In this document: in pieces, positions 7,810 to 18,790 of the stretch
Numbering within the stretch: position 1 is the stretch's first letter
How the letters are laid out: each line of letters starts with the position of its first letter
Source: Cyanophora paradoxa
Lineage: Eukaryota > Glaucocystophyceae > Cyanophorales > Cyanophoraceae
Direction: 5' to 3'
Assembly (NCBI GenBank): GCA_004431415.1
Contig: QPMI01000038.1
Coordinates: 248,001 to 312,000 of the forward strand
Length of the DNA: 64,000 nucleotides
Notes under the pieces: generated by a model
What the model saw: only the letters and a program-made list of their open reading frames with translations
Told to the model about the DNA's origin: nothing
Database searches by the model: none
Program-made: the position numbers and the translations under genes

Positions 7810-9856
7810 ATGATATCGATCAATGCGCTGCCGGATGCAGTCATCGCCGACGTCTTCAAGCAGCTCGGGCTGCGGGCGAGCTGTCCCCTGCGCCGCGTGT
7901 GCAGGTCAGCGCGATATCCACGATTTCGCCCCGCGCGGCCGGCGCCGCAGCCACGACCCGGGCCATGATCTCCCGGCCGCGGCCCGCCATATGCATGGCC
8001 ACAGCTAAGTATAAGCATTTGGTGACATGTGCAGGCGGTGGCGTCGTGTGATCGAGGAGACGGAGTGGGCGAGCTTCGACCTGCGTGTACGTACAAAGCG
8101 CATCAAGCACGTCTCCGACGGCGTGTCAGCGCTGTTCAAGAAGAGGAAGCTCCGGCTCAGCGCCGGCGCGAGCGTCGCCTTGAGGCCGGAGCTCGAGGTC
8201 GGCGCGTCTCGCGACCTCGAGCTCTGGGACATCATCGGAGCCGTCGGCGATGTCCTCGCGGCCATCAGCGTCACCCACCGCGGTCATAATCAGGCGCAGC
8301 CTCGGGAAGTCGTTGTCGAATTTCTCGAAGGAGACGCCGACCTTTTCGACGAATACGCATGCGCCGTCGACGAGCTGTTCATGCAACTGTACGTGCTCGG
8401 CGTGTTGGCGGCCTACTCGTATCGGCTGCGCGACGTCGGCGGGACAGTCAGTGGCCTCCACAGCCTCAGCATCGGCCTCACCAGCAGGAGGGAGGCGCTG
8501 CCCGGCTCCGACCGCCAGATGCACTTCCCGTCGTCCGCCGACGGGGAGCTGGGTGCCGCCCTCGCGCCCTTCCGCGAGCTGCGCTCCCTCGACCTCTTCT
8601 TTCACAACTCCGCCGGCATCTCCCCGGAGACCGCCGCCGTCATCGCCGCCGCCTGCCCCCTCCTCCGCTCCGTCACCATCTGCCCCCTCATTATCGCCGC
8701 CAACGAGGTGCTCGGGGCCCTCGCGCCCCTGGCGCACCTCGAGGAGCTGGCCGTCGTGTGGCCGTCGAACTGCGGCCTGCACGACTTCAACCACGGCGTG
8801 GCCGCCCTCGCCTGCGGCGCCGCGGGCGCGAGCCTTCGCAAGATCGCGTTCGTCGCCGAGGCCGGCCTTCACAAGTGCGTTTCGCAATTCGAATTCATTT
8901 TGCGGATTTCGCGATATTGAAAACCGACAAAGAAACCGCGGCGTGCATGCAGGGACGGCGAATTCCCGAAACGATCTGCGGAGGCCCCTCCGGCGCACGC
9001 TGCGGTCTTCGCCTGCGGCCTCCGCGCCCTCAGCCTCATGCCGAATCTCGAATCCCTCGGGCCGCTGATGGTGCGCGGTCTTACTAGAATTCGCTCTGTA
9101 CATGTTGCGATCGCCCCTGCAGCTGAATCGAGCTCACTAATTCTATTCCGTGCGCACGCCTCGCAGTTCAAGGCGCGCGAGCTGGACCCCGAGGAAATCC
9201 TGGCCCTCGGCTGCGTCGCGAGCCTGCGGGAGGCGCACGTCTGCCTCTACAGCGCGCCCCAGGACCTCGAAGACGACCGCAGCGACCCGGACTTCGCCTC
9301 GGGGGCCCTGCGCGCCCTCGCGGGGGCGCTCACCCGCCTGCCCCGCCTCGAGCGCCTCCGCCTCGACCTCGTCGCCACCGGTGCGCTCTTCGACGCCGTG
9401 AGCTCATTGCGGCATAGAATGACGTCGGTGTCGACGCATGCGCAGGCAGCGGCCACGGGCCGGCGAGCTGCGCCGCGCGCCCCGCGGACGTCGTCGCCGT
9501 CTTCGCCAGCGCCGGGGCGCGCCGGGCCCTCACGGAGCTGCGCCTGGTCGTCTGCCGGCCCCTCTCCGAGGCGGAGGCCGAGGCGATCGTCGCGCTGCCC
9601 GCCCTCCGCCGCCTCAGCATCGCCGCCGCGTACAGGGCCCAGTCCGCCCCGCCCCTCCGCCCCTTCGAGGTGCCTGCACGGCCCTAGGCCCGTGCACGAG
9701 CGGCTCCCGCGGCCCGACCTCACCGTGCGGCAGGTTCTGCGCGGTCTTCGGGCCGGGGTGGTGGCGGAGGTGAGGGTGCAGAGCCCCTGGGGCGCCCCCT
9801 CCCCCGCCTTCGAGGGGGCGAGGGCCGCCATCCAGCGCCTCGTCCGGGGGCGCTAG
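7810..9856 (+). CDS. F-box/leucine-rich-repeat protein B
   Basis: Six exons: 7810-7904, 8035-8874, 8953-9070, 9167-9380, 9446-9669, 9734-9856, giving 537 residues. The F-box (LPDAVIADVFKQLGLRASCP, then VCRRWRRVIEETEW across intron 1) is at the N-terminus, followed by LRR-type segments. Examples are LRSLDLFFHN, LPRLERLRLDLV, LTELRLVVCRPL and LPALRRLSIAA. Exon phases are the same as in gene A, and most exon lengths equal those of its inverted twin C (840, 214, 224 and 123 nt are identical). Intron 1 is longer than in A (130 against 66 nt). All splice sites are GT-AG and no stop or frameshift is seen, so it looks functional. Likely role: SCF-type adaptor with unknown substrate. Confidence 0.82.
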
Positions 9857-10277
9857 GCTGCCGGCCCCGCGCCAGGCGCCGCCGGGGCTAGACTGCGGGC
9901 TCCCGCGCCATAGCCAGGGGCCCTCATGATCAGTGCTAGCGCTGGCCTCCGATATCGATCCTCCTCCGCATCGCATGATCATATGCATGCCGTGATGATC
10001 ACGGCGCCGGCGCCCCCCGTCCCTGTCCGATCCCCCGCAACCATATGTGCATCACGTGCATAATAGATAAGCTCGTGTCTCCCGACAAGCTCGTGCCTCC
10101 CGACAGCTCTCCCGATAAGCTAGACATGTGCGAAGATCTAGGGGGCGGGGGGGGGGGGGGGGGGGGTGGGTGGTGAGGGGAGGGGGCAGAGAGGGGGGGG
10201 GAGGTGAGCTGGAACAGAACTAGACGATCCGCGGGGCCCTGCAGCTGCCGCGGGCCGCAGCGGTCGCGGGCCTGGCA
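9857..10277. other. spacer with G-tract
   Basis: No gene seen. Positions about 10141-10203 are almost pure G on the plus strand (runs of up to 17), a potential G-quadruplex region just downstream of decayed gene E. Short AT-rich pieces with TGATCAT and GATAAGCT words precede it. Confidence 0.4.
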
Positions 10278-11403
10278 TCAGCCGCAGGCCCTGGCAGAAG
10301 AAGGGTGCAGCCACGGGCCGGCAAGGGCCCACCGCAAGCAGGCGCCGCGCCACGTCGAAGCGCGGGCCGCGGCGAAGGCCGCCACGTCCGACCGTTGCGA
10401 GGGGTTGCCCTGCGGGGTCGTGGGCGCCGGGCGGGCCGGGGGCGGCAGGGCGGGGCGGACCATGGCGAGGAGCGCGAGGCGCGCGCGGGCGTCGAGGAAG
10501 GCGGCCCGACACGCTTCGCAGCCCGACACGTCGAGCCCGTCCAGCGCCGGCAGCTTGCCGCCCGCTCGGGCTCGTGGGGCGCCCGCGAGCGGGGCGAGGG
10601 CCGCCGGGGCGCATGCGCCTCCTCGGGTCCAGGACGCTTGTGATGAGGGGGCGCCCGCTGCAGAGCAGGGCGCCCATGCCGCTCTCCGTCTCGAGGTACC
10701 TGCGGGGACGGCCGGCGGCCGCGTGGGCGGAGGCGGCGGGCGGGCGGCGCGGGGCGCGCACGCGAGGTAGAGGCGGCGCAGGGTCCCCTTGCACGACTCG
10801 AGGATGGCGGGGAGCACGCGTACGCGGCCGCTCGCCATCCGGCAGCCCGACAGGTCGAGCACCTCCAGCCTGGGCAGGCGGAGCGTGTACCCGTCCGAGA
10901 TATCCAGGGGTACGGTCTGCCGCGTTGGCGCGGAACTCCACGAAGGCCAGCGACAGGTGCGTCAGCCTCGGCTCCGCCGCCGCCTCCGCCTCGGCGAGCG
11001 CCCGGAGGACCTGCAGCGGCGCGGCCGCGTGAGCGTCGCGAGAGACGCGGGCGCCCGGGGCGCGCGGGGAGGCGAACGCCCGGGCGGCACCTTGTGCACG
11101 TGCTGCGGGCGCGTCTGCCTCAGCTGGCCGAGGTTGACGCGCGTGACCCTCGCGACCGAGCGCGCCGGGGCGAGCCGCAGGTGCCGGTGGAGCCTGTACG
11201 CCGCCGCGATGACCTTGCACTCGTGCGCCAGGGACCGCGGCTCCGGCCACGTGCACGCGCACTTGCGCTCGCACTGCGACGGGATCGCTCGAATGAGCAG
11301 AGCGCGCGTGGATGCAGCTGACGCGAGCGCGCACCTGGTAGTTGTCGTCGAGAGAAGCCGGGGTGTAGAACATCGCGAAGAACTTCGAGCATGCGATGCC
11401 CAT
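10278..11403 (-). pseudogene. LRR-type gene E, probably frameshifted
   Basis: A minus-strand gene related to 27110-28063. The first exon from the ATG at 11403 begins MGIACSKFF, a good myristoylation/palmitoylation start (Gly2, Cys5). A GT-AG intron follows, then CTWPEPRSLAHECKVIAAAY and LGQLRQTRPQHVHK. Later exons code LTHLSLAFVEF, PRLEVLDLSGCRMASGR, ILESCKGTLRRLYLACAPR and LPALDGLDVSGC, all LRR-like. Compared with the relative at 27110, one base is missing near 10920 (AACGCGGCAGACC against AACTCGTGGCAGACC), which breaks the frame unless an unrecognised splice removes it. The 3' end also shares sequence with the ~1-kb element. It lies in the spacer of the inverted duplication. Confidence 0.5.
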
Positions 11404-12017
11404 GCGATGCGATGCATGTGGGGGCTTCTGGCGCGCACGTATTCGAAGGTCTTCTCCAGGATCTCATCTGTGCGCCGCCCGCAGCCGCGGGAGGTCAGCC
11501 TGCAGCTGTGCGCCGGCGCCGCGTTCCCGAGCGGCGCGGACGCGCGAACCGGGCAGAGCGAGGAGGCCAGTGGGCTCCGTGGTGGAGGCTATACCTACGT
11601 CGGATGTGGCCATGGCCGCGCTCCGGCTACAGCTGGATTGTTTGCGTGCTGTGCTTGACTGGCTTCGCTGCGAATTGGCTGGCTTTGCTTTGAATTGGCT
11701 GGCTGGAGCATTACGTGTCGCCCCGCGGCGGTCGCACGACTCGCCACTGAACGACCAGCAGAATTTGCCCTTGCGCGAACGTCCGCAGCAGTGTTCAAAC
11801 CGAGTGCCCGCGCCATGCGCCTTTCGAAAATTCGGCCTCGCGCCTTCGCGTCGCTGTACCCGCCACGCATCTCTACCCCACCATATTTGCCGCTCCCTTC
11901 TCAACCGGGCGACTCCGACGGGCGCGAGAGGCGCCGACGTTGCAGCACAGCTCGAACCAGCGTGCTTGTCGCTCCCGGACCAGACACTTTTGAGTGAGCT
12001 TCCTTCAGCCGCGCGCG
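11404..12017. other. region between divergent genes, nothing identified
   Basis: Long open frames on both strands here (for example 11396-12340 on plus) have Arg/Ala/Ser-rich composition without recognisable domains and are probably chance. A small tandem of TTGGCTGGCT words is at about 11660-11705. The region lies between the starts of gene E (minus) and the MazG gene (plus). Confidence 0.35.
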
Positions 12018-14008
12018 ATGGAGCGACGTTCGGCGTTCGTTCTTCTTCCGGCCGCTGGGCCGCTCTCAGCTTCCGGAGAGCTCCGCACGCCGCCGCCGTT
12101 GACAGGTGCGGACGGCGCTTGCGTGTCGTACGCTTCTCCGGTCCGTCGCCGGTCGTCGGTCGGCCTAAGTCGGCGGTTGTTCTACCGTCAGGCTGCCAAG
12201 CGTCGTCGTCGCGCCAGGAGCGCCGGGCGGCGGCCGCGCGTACCACTTTCTTCAAGAGGCAGCTGTCCGCACACACGCACCTTGCGGCACCGAGCGCTCT
12301 CCGCTGGTCGCCTTCGGCATGTCCCCCGCAGGCGAGTTAGTCGCGGCTTCCGGAAGCTGCGCACCGTGGCCCTGACGCGTTTATCGCGCAGCCGTTTCCC
12401 GCCGGCGCGGTTGCGAGCTCGCAGTTCGAGGGCGCGAAGCGGAGCGGCGGTGCGGAGGACTCCGCACGACCGTCGCTTCTCGGGATCACGCACCCCGACA
12501 ACATGTCGCCGCCCCCGACGTGCGCGGCCCCGCCCCCGCCCCGCCGGCCGCCGGCGGCGCGCGTCTCTGCTGACCCGGCTCCGCGCGCACTGCGGCAGGC
12601 TCGAGAGGTGAGTCCCCGTCTTCCCACCGCGGCGCCGCCCCGCGAGCGTCGCGCTGACGCCGCCGCCCCCGCGGGAGCGCAGCCACCCCGACAACCACGA
12701 CCTGCCGGCGCCGCCGGTGGAGGCAGTCGCGAGCTTCGCCGCCCTCTACGGCGTCGTCGAGCGCCTCCTCGGGCCCGGTCCGCCGTACCCCTCCCCGGCC
12801 ACCTCCCCGCCGGCCCCAGCGTTTGTACCCCCAAAGGCTCCCGCTCCCCCTTCCCGGCCCCTAGCCGCCGTGCCGCATCCGCGCTGCCGCGCCCCCGGCC
12901 CTCCCTGCCCGCGCCCGTGCGCTGCCGGACGCCCTATCGGCCCCCGTAGCCCGTACCCCCTCTTGGGTTCTCCCTCCCCCTGCAGCTGCGCCTGACGGGC
13001 CGGCCGCGCGCGCGGGGCAGACGGGTGCCCGTGGGACCGATCCCAGACGGTGTCGAGCCTGCGGCCGTTCATCCTCGAGGAGGCCTACGAGCTCATCGAG
13101 GTGCCCGCCCCGCCCCCGTACCCCCCCCCCCCCCCTTGGCCACCTCCCCCCTAATCTCCCCCCAGGCGGTGGACCTGGGGCAGGCGGATAAAGTTTGCGA
13201 GGAGATCGGCGACCTCATCTTCAACCTGTGCGTACCCCCTGCACCCGCGGGGCGCATGTACCCCCCCCCCTGACTCTCCGCAGGCTCCTGATGGCCTCGC
13301 TTTCGCCTTTCCAAATCTCGGACTCGCTGGTGCGTGCCGCCAGGCCCAAGACCAGACCCAAGGCCCCCTGGGCGCGGGCCGAGCGGGCCGGGGGCGCAGT
13401 GGATCGCGTCGGAGAAGCTGATCCGGCGGCACCCGCACGTCTTCGGGGAGGAGGAGGACAGCAGCCACCAGGTCCGCGCGCCACGAAGTGCACGGGCCGC
13501 CTAGGACGCTGAGCCGAGCGGCGGGCAGGCGATCCGGGAGAACTGGGAGCGGATCAAGGCGGAGGAGGCGGGGCACGGGGACCGCACGTCGGCCATCGAC
13601 GGCATCCCCAAGGACCTCCCCGCCCTCGCCCGCGCCCAAAAAGCCGCCTCCAGGCCCGCCCCGCCCCCGCCCCCGTCCACGTTCTTAGGAAGGGCCTGAC
13701 CGTGGCGGGCAGGCTGGAGCGGGCGGGCTTCGAGGCGGGGCTGCTGGTGCCCGAGGGGGAGCCGGCGGACGCGGAGGAGCGCCTGGGGAGGGAGCTCCTC
13801 GAGCTCTGCCTCCGCGCCCGCGCCGAGAAGCTCTCCGCCGGTCAGCAAAGCGTGCCCGAGAAGCTCTCCGCCATCCGCCGTCCGCCGCTCACTTCGGGGC
13901 GGGCCAGAGCAAGCGCTGCTGAAGGTGCTGGCGAAGCAGGAGGCCGCCTTCCGCGCCCTCGAGCTCGAGGGGCGCCTCCCCCGCGGCAGGCCCGACGGCC
14001 CCGGCTAG
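12018..14008 (+). CDS. MazG-type nucleoside triphosphate pyrophosphohydrolase
   Basis: Exons 12018-12607, 12683-12777, 13021-13100, 13166-13227, 13284-13329, 13400-13471, 13529-13653, 13689-13840 and 13908-14008 keep one frame (440 residues). From residue ~215 the protein matches Maz[31 protein letters not shown] and [10 protein letters not shown] (the EExxE...ExxD metal site), [28 protein letters not shown] and a terminal [19 protein letters not shown]. MazG enzymes hydrolyse (d)NTPs, including damaged ones, to monophosphates and pyrophosphate. The ~195-residue N-terminus is Arg/Ser/Ala-rich, could be an organelle targeting region, and is the least certain part. The 35-nt intron 13654-13688 is GC-AG. 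Bacterial-type MazG is unusual in eukaryotes. Confidence 0.8.
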
Positions 14009-14217
14009 CCGCTGGCCGTGGGCGCTCTAGCCCCGCCCGGCGACTTCGCCGGGCCCCCGCACTCCACGTCCATCCCTTCTGTTGTACTCTACAGCGAGCG
14101 CGAGCGAGCGATGTTGTCCGCAGTAGTAGTGTTTCCCTCAAGGCCTAACATTACGTACATACATGGGCATGCGTATGCACGGTAGGCCAGGGGGCGCCAG
14201 AGCTCTGCGGCGGGCCA
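14009..14217. other. short intergenic segment
   Basis: Separates the MazG stop from the convergent fragment D. GAGCGAGCGA words are at about 14095-14110. Nothing else recognised. Confidence 0.3.
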
Positions 14218-14645
14218 TCACAAAGGGGGCCGCCCCGCGAAGATGCTGTGTACAGCTGCGGCCACGGCTTCCGCCGCTTTGGGGGGCAGCGGCCGGCCGT
14301 CAGGGAGCTCCGGCCGCGGGGAGACCTTCACGGCGACCTCGGGCCGAAGGCCGCGCAGGACCTGCCGCGCACGGCGCCGGGGCGGGGCGTCGGGCGGGCG
14401 GAGCTCGACTCGAGACCAGGGAAGGCGCAGGGCCCCGGGCCCTCACGGGCTCGACTGCGCACCTCGAAGGGGCGGAGGGAGTAGTCAAAGGGCAGAGGCG
14501 AGGAGATGCGGAGGCGGCGGAGGGCGGGCAGCGCGAGGATCGCCCTGGCCTCGGCCTCCTCGAGCGGCCGGTGCATAAGCAGCTCCAGCTCCGCGATCGG
14601 CAGGGCCCCGCCGCCGAGCCGCCCTGCCACCCTGACCCGTCGCCC
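14218..14645 (-). pseudogene. F-box/LRR fragment D (last two exons only)
   Basis: On the minus strand this codes GGGALPIAELELLMHRPLEE, ALPALRRLRISS and LRPFE. An intron with GT donor and GCAG acceptor follows, then VLRGLRPEVAVKV, ending in HSIFAGRPPL and a stop. This matches the last two exons of gene A (GGGCLSITALELLLHRPLSE... NSIFAGRPPI) more closely than B or C. Nothing upstream matches the first four exons, so it is a truncated copy, although the two exons are still open. Confidence 0.65.
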
Positions 14646-15120
14646 CCCGCTAGGCCTTGGGCCTGCTGCGGATGCCATGGCCAGCTGTCAGGCCCGCGAT
14701 CGCTGCGGCCCGCGCGAGGGCCCCCTGTTCGAATTCCGTGCCCCAGGCCGGCGCCTTCCACCGCCGCGGCCCCCCGCCCCCCGCCCCCCCCCCCTTCGCT
14801 CCTCTCCCATTAATATTCCCGCCCCGCCCAACCCCACACACCCCCTCCCCGATAATATGCGCAAGCTGTCAGGAGCACGAGTTATATAATTATCATCAGC
14901 TTGCAATTGATCATGCATATGATTCAGTGCTTATCTATATATATATATAGCTAAGGTTGGGTGATGGGTCGGAGACGTTGACGGAGGCGGACGGAGGGCG
15001 CTGGCCATGGCGCCGCGATCACTACGGCATGACCATGGGATGCGGAGGGGGACCGGAGGCTGAGAAGGGTGCAGACGGACCCCCGACGACATACATATGG
15101 CGCGGGGGCCGGCAGCCTAG
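14646..15120. other. spacer, no gene seen
   Basis: C-rich and then AT-rich DNA, including TATATATATATAG at 14937-14949. This is the right edge of the spacer between the inverted arms. Confidence 0.35.
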
Positions 15121-17137
15121 CTAGCGCCCCGGGAAGCGGAGGTGGATGGCGGCCCTCGCCCCCTCGAAGGCGGGGGAGGGGGCGCCCCAGGGGCTCTGCA
15201 GCCTCACCTCCGCCGCCACCTCGGCACGAAGACGGCGCAGAACCTGCCGCACGCGTACGGTCAGGTCGGGCGACGGTGGCCGCGCGGCCGCGGGCCAAGG
15301 CCTAGGGCCGTGCAGTCACCTCGAAGGGGCGGAGCGGCGGGGCGGACTGGGCCCTGTACGCGACGACGATGCGGAGGCGGCGGAGGGCGGGCAGCGCGAC
15401 GATCGCCTCGGCCTCCGCCTCGGAGAGGGGCCGGCAGACGACCAGGCGCAGCTCCGTGAGGGCCCGGCGCGCCCCGGCGCTGGCGAGGACGGCGACGACG
15501 TCCGCGGGGCGCGCGGCGCAGCTCGCCGGCCCGTGGCCGCTGCCTGCGCCGACATAGACGTCATGATACGCCGCAATGAGCTCACGGCGTCGAAGAGCGC
15601 ACCGGTGGCGACGAGGTCGAGGCGGAGGCGCTCGAGGCGGGGCAGGCGGGAGAGCGCCCCCGCGAGGGCGCGCAGGGCCCCCGAGGCGAAGTCCGGGTCG
15701 CTGCGGTCGTCTTCGAGGTCCTGAAGCGCGCTGTAGAGGCAGACGTGCGCCTCCCGCAGGCTCGCGACGCAGCCGAGGGCCAGGATTTCCTCGGGGTCCA
15801 GCTCGCGCGCCTTGAACTGCGAGGCGTGCGCACGGAATAGAATTAGTGAGCTCGATTCAGCTGCAGGGGCGATCGCAACATGTACAGAGCGAATTCTAGT
15901 ACGATCGCGCACTATCAGAGGCCCAATGGACTCGAGGTTCGGCATGAGACCGAGGGCGCGGAGTCCGCCGGCGAAGACCTCAGCTGGCGCCTCAACCGGC
16001 GGATCCGCGGATCGTTTCGGGAATCCGCCGTCCCTGCATACACGACCGGGTTTTATAGTTAGTTATTAATATCGCAAAATCAATTGCAAAACGCACTTGT
16101 GAAGGCCGGCCTCGGCGACGAACGCGATCTTGCGAAGGCTCGCGCCCGCAGCGCCGCAGGCGAGGGCGGCCACGCCGTGGTTGAAGTCGTGCAGGCCGCA
16201 GTTCGACGGCCACACGACGGCCAGCTCCTCCAGGTGCGCCAGGGGCGCCAGGGCCGCGAGCACCTCGTTGGCGGCGAAGATGAGGGGGCAGATGGTGATG
16301 GAGCGGAGGAGGGGGCAGGCGGCGGCGATGATGGCGGCGGTCTCCGGGGGGATGCCGGCGGAGTTGTGAAAGAAGAGGTCGAGGGAGCGCAGCTCGCGGA
16401 AGGGCGCGAGGGCGGCACCCAGCTCCCCGTCGGCGGACGACGGGAAGTGCATCCGCCGGTCGGAGCCGGGCAGCGCCTCCCTCCTGCTGGAGAGGCCGAT
16501 GCTGAGGCTGTGGAGGCCGCTGACTGTCCCGCCGACGTCGCGCAGCCGATACGAGTAGGCCGCCAGGACGCTGAGCACGTACAGTTGCATGAACAGGTCG
16601 TCGACGGCGCAGGCGTATTCGTCGAAAAGGTCGGCGTCTCCTTCGAGAAATTCGACAACGACTTCCCGAGGCTGCGCCTGATTATGCCCGCGGTGGGTGA
16701 CGCTGATGGCCGCGAGGACATCGCCGACGGCTCCGACGATGTCCCAGAGCTCGAGGTCGCGAGACGCGCCGACCTCGAGCTCCGGCCTCAAGGCGACGCT
16801 CGCGCCGGCGCTGAGCCGGAGCTTCCTCTTCTTGAACAGCGCTGACACGCCGTCGGAGACGTGCTTGATGCGCTTTGTACGTACACGCAGGTCGAAGCTC
16901 GCCCACTCCGTCTCCTCGACCACCCGTCGCCACCGCCTGCGGCCGAATGCTTAGCTACGGCGGATGATCATGGCCGGCGCAAGCGCAGCGGCTGCAGCTG
17001 GCGCGCGGGGCGGGGCGAGGTCGCGCAGACCTGCACACGCGGCGCAGGGGCCAGCTCGCCCGCAGCCCGAGCTGCTTGAAGACGTCGGCGATGACTGCGT
17101 CCGGCAACGCATCGAAGGCTGCGCGCGCCAGCTGCAT
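15121..17137 (-). CDS. F-box/leucine-rich-repeat protein C
   Basis: Six exons on the complement: 17137-17031, 16936-16097, 16033-15913, 15816-15603, 15543-15320, 15243-15121, giving 542 residues. It is the inverted twin of gene B with the same F-box (LPDAVIADVFKQLGLRASWP, VCRRWRRVVEETEW) and the same LRR segments. Exons 2, 4, 5 and 6 have exactly the lengths seen in B; exon 3 is 3 nt longer and exon 1 starts differently (MQLARAAFDALPD against MISINALPD). All sites are GT-AG. The lack of stops, and length differences only in multiples of three, point to selection on both copies or a very recent duplication. Confidence 0.82.
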
Positions 17138-17699
17138 GCGCAGCCCTTGTCCCTCGAGCGCATGCGCAGCTGACCATGACCGGCTTCTGCGCGGGCGGGG
17201 ATCTCACGATCAGCAAGGCTCGAGCACAGGGAATCCCAAGACCGATCAAGACGCAACATGCAAATGTACATGTGCACCTGTCAACTGCGCATGCGCATGC
17301 AAGCGCGCTCCCCATTTTCAGCGTGCTCTTCGAGAGGCCCATGTTAACACTGACTCTATCTTGAATCTTCGTCGACCTGCGTCGCGAATCGGCGGGCGTC
17401 GCGCGCGCGGGGGGGCACGCGGATCCCCGGATCGGCAAATCGAAGCGCCGCGCTTGGGACATGATGGTCGGTCTTAACTTCGAGCAGCGCACCTCGCAGT
17501 TCGTAGCCTCGTAGGCGATCCCCGCTCTCGTACGCACCGCCCGACCGCTCGTCGGGGAGTGGCGTTCCGAGGTAGGCGTGTATGTCGTACCCCTCGGCTG
17601 GCTGCGCAGCCTCAGCCCGCGGCCGCACGCTTGGCAGCCGGCGTTTTTGGGTTTGCCGCGCTTTCCATCGCTTCTAGCGAAGCGATCTGCGCCAGGGGA

Positions 17700-18790
17700 G
17701 AATATAGAGCTCTTAGGATGCCAGGCGAGTGGCGCCGCGAGTTTGGTGCTGGCGCGCGCGCAGCGGCTTTGGCAGCGTCATCTTCGAACGCTCGGGCTCG
17801 GGCTCCGCGGCGGCCGCGCGAGCTTCAGACGGCGTCCTCGCGGTTGCGCTGCAGCTGCTTGCGCATCGGTTCCGCAGGACGGTGTCCTCGTGGCTGCCAG
17901 ACGGTGTTCTCGCGGCTGCAGCTGTGCATCGTTCTCCGCAGGTTCCGGGATCCGCTTCGACCGATCGATCTCGTCCACGCATGACACACCACCGCGGCGC
18001 TTCCCACCGATTCCGCAGCGCGCACCTCTCCCAGCTCCGAGATGAACGGTGCGCCTCCGGTCCCCTCTCTCGCGAATCGCGATGCTGCAGGGCTCTGACA
18101 GGATCCCCCGGCAGCTTTTCGGGTGTACCCCTCCACCTCGGGCCATCAGCTACGAGGGGAAAGGTCTCCCAGAATGTCCTGGTCGCGCCCGTTACGTATA
18201 CGTGGGAAACGCCGCGGGGTACGTGGGAAAACTACCTGTACCCCCTCCCCGGACCCACGCGATATGGGGCTTGTCGGAAGCGCAGCGCGCAGCGCGGTTC
18301 GGAGTCGCTCCGCCCGTTTCGGGGGAGCTCGAGGAACGCTGTGCTCGCAGGCTGCACCATGGCCAGATCCCTCCCCCCCCGCCCCACCCCCCCTTCTCCC
18401 CCCCCCCCTCCCCCCCCCCCCCGCTTCCCTCCCCTCCGCCTTCTCGCCCGGCCCGGCCCGTCCGCCGTCTGACACAGCGTCCGCCGTCCCCCCGGCCCGG
18501 CCCCTTGGCCCGGGTCTGACCGCTGCAGCTGGCCTCCCGTGCGCCGCTCCGCCCTCAGAGGCTCGTCCTTGTTCCCCCGCAGCCCGCCCGCCCGCCCTGC
18601 GCCCGGGCGCGCCTGATGCAGCGGCGGGCGCAGTGGCGCTGCGGGCCGGGCGCTTCGACGTGGCGCGGCGTCCGACGGTCTGCTCGAACTGGGCGCCTCG
18701 CCGGCCCCGCGGCCGCGCCGACCTTCGATGGGCCGTACCCCTCGCGGCGCAGCGCGGCGAGACCTCTGCAAGAGCCCGCGCCTCTAGATC
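17700..18790 (+). repeat. ~1-kb dispersed element, copy 2
   Basis: Inverted counterpart of 6270-7250. It carries an EPEPERSKMTLPKPLRA frame on the minus strand, the GGGTGTACCCCTCCAC block at about 18120, GCGATATGGGGC at about 18259 and the RAGRFDVARR segment at about 18640. A C-tract at about 18380-18425 interrupts it where copy 3 has a G-tract. Confidence 0.55.

Larger units (their letters stand above)
6270..9860. repeat. large inverted duplication, left arm
   Basis: This stretch is repeated in reverse orientation at about 15120-18790. The arm contains, left to right, a ~1-kb element (6270-7250), a ~560-bp spacer and gene B. The right arm has the same order and spacing read backwards. Translated exon 2 of the two F-box genes differs at only about 12 of 280 residues (~96% identical). 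The ends are estimated from loss of recognisable similarity. Confidence 0.75.
15120..18790. repeat. large inverted duplication, right arm
   Basis: Mirror image of 6270-9860: gene C on the minus strand, a ~560-bp spacer with shared peptides such as RAGIAYEA and the DNA word GCACGCTGAAAATGGGGAGC, then the ~1-kb element on plus. The spacer between the arms (9861-15119) is unique in the window apart from decayed LRR pieces. Confidence 0.75.

Noticed and set aside
8126..9103. 325-residue minus-strand frame opposite gene B
   Set aside because: Antisense of conserved F-box/LRR exons; it crosses exon and intron borders supported by genes A and C.
10138..10277. extension of gene E through the G-tract to a 421-residue frame
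   Set aside because: The last part is only Pro/Pro-Ser from the homopolymer; the LRR homology ends before 10278.
11396..12340. 314-residue plus-strand open frame
   Set aside because: Arg/Ala/Ser-rich with no domain; overlaps the start of gene E on the other strand and the MazG 5' region; expected by chance in DNA this GC-rich.
12503..12949. MazG start at the ATG of 12503
   Set aside because: That frame does not fit the phase needed at the 12607/12683 junction; the frame from 12018 does.
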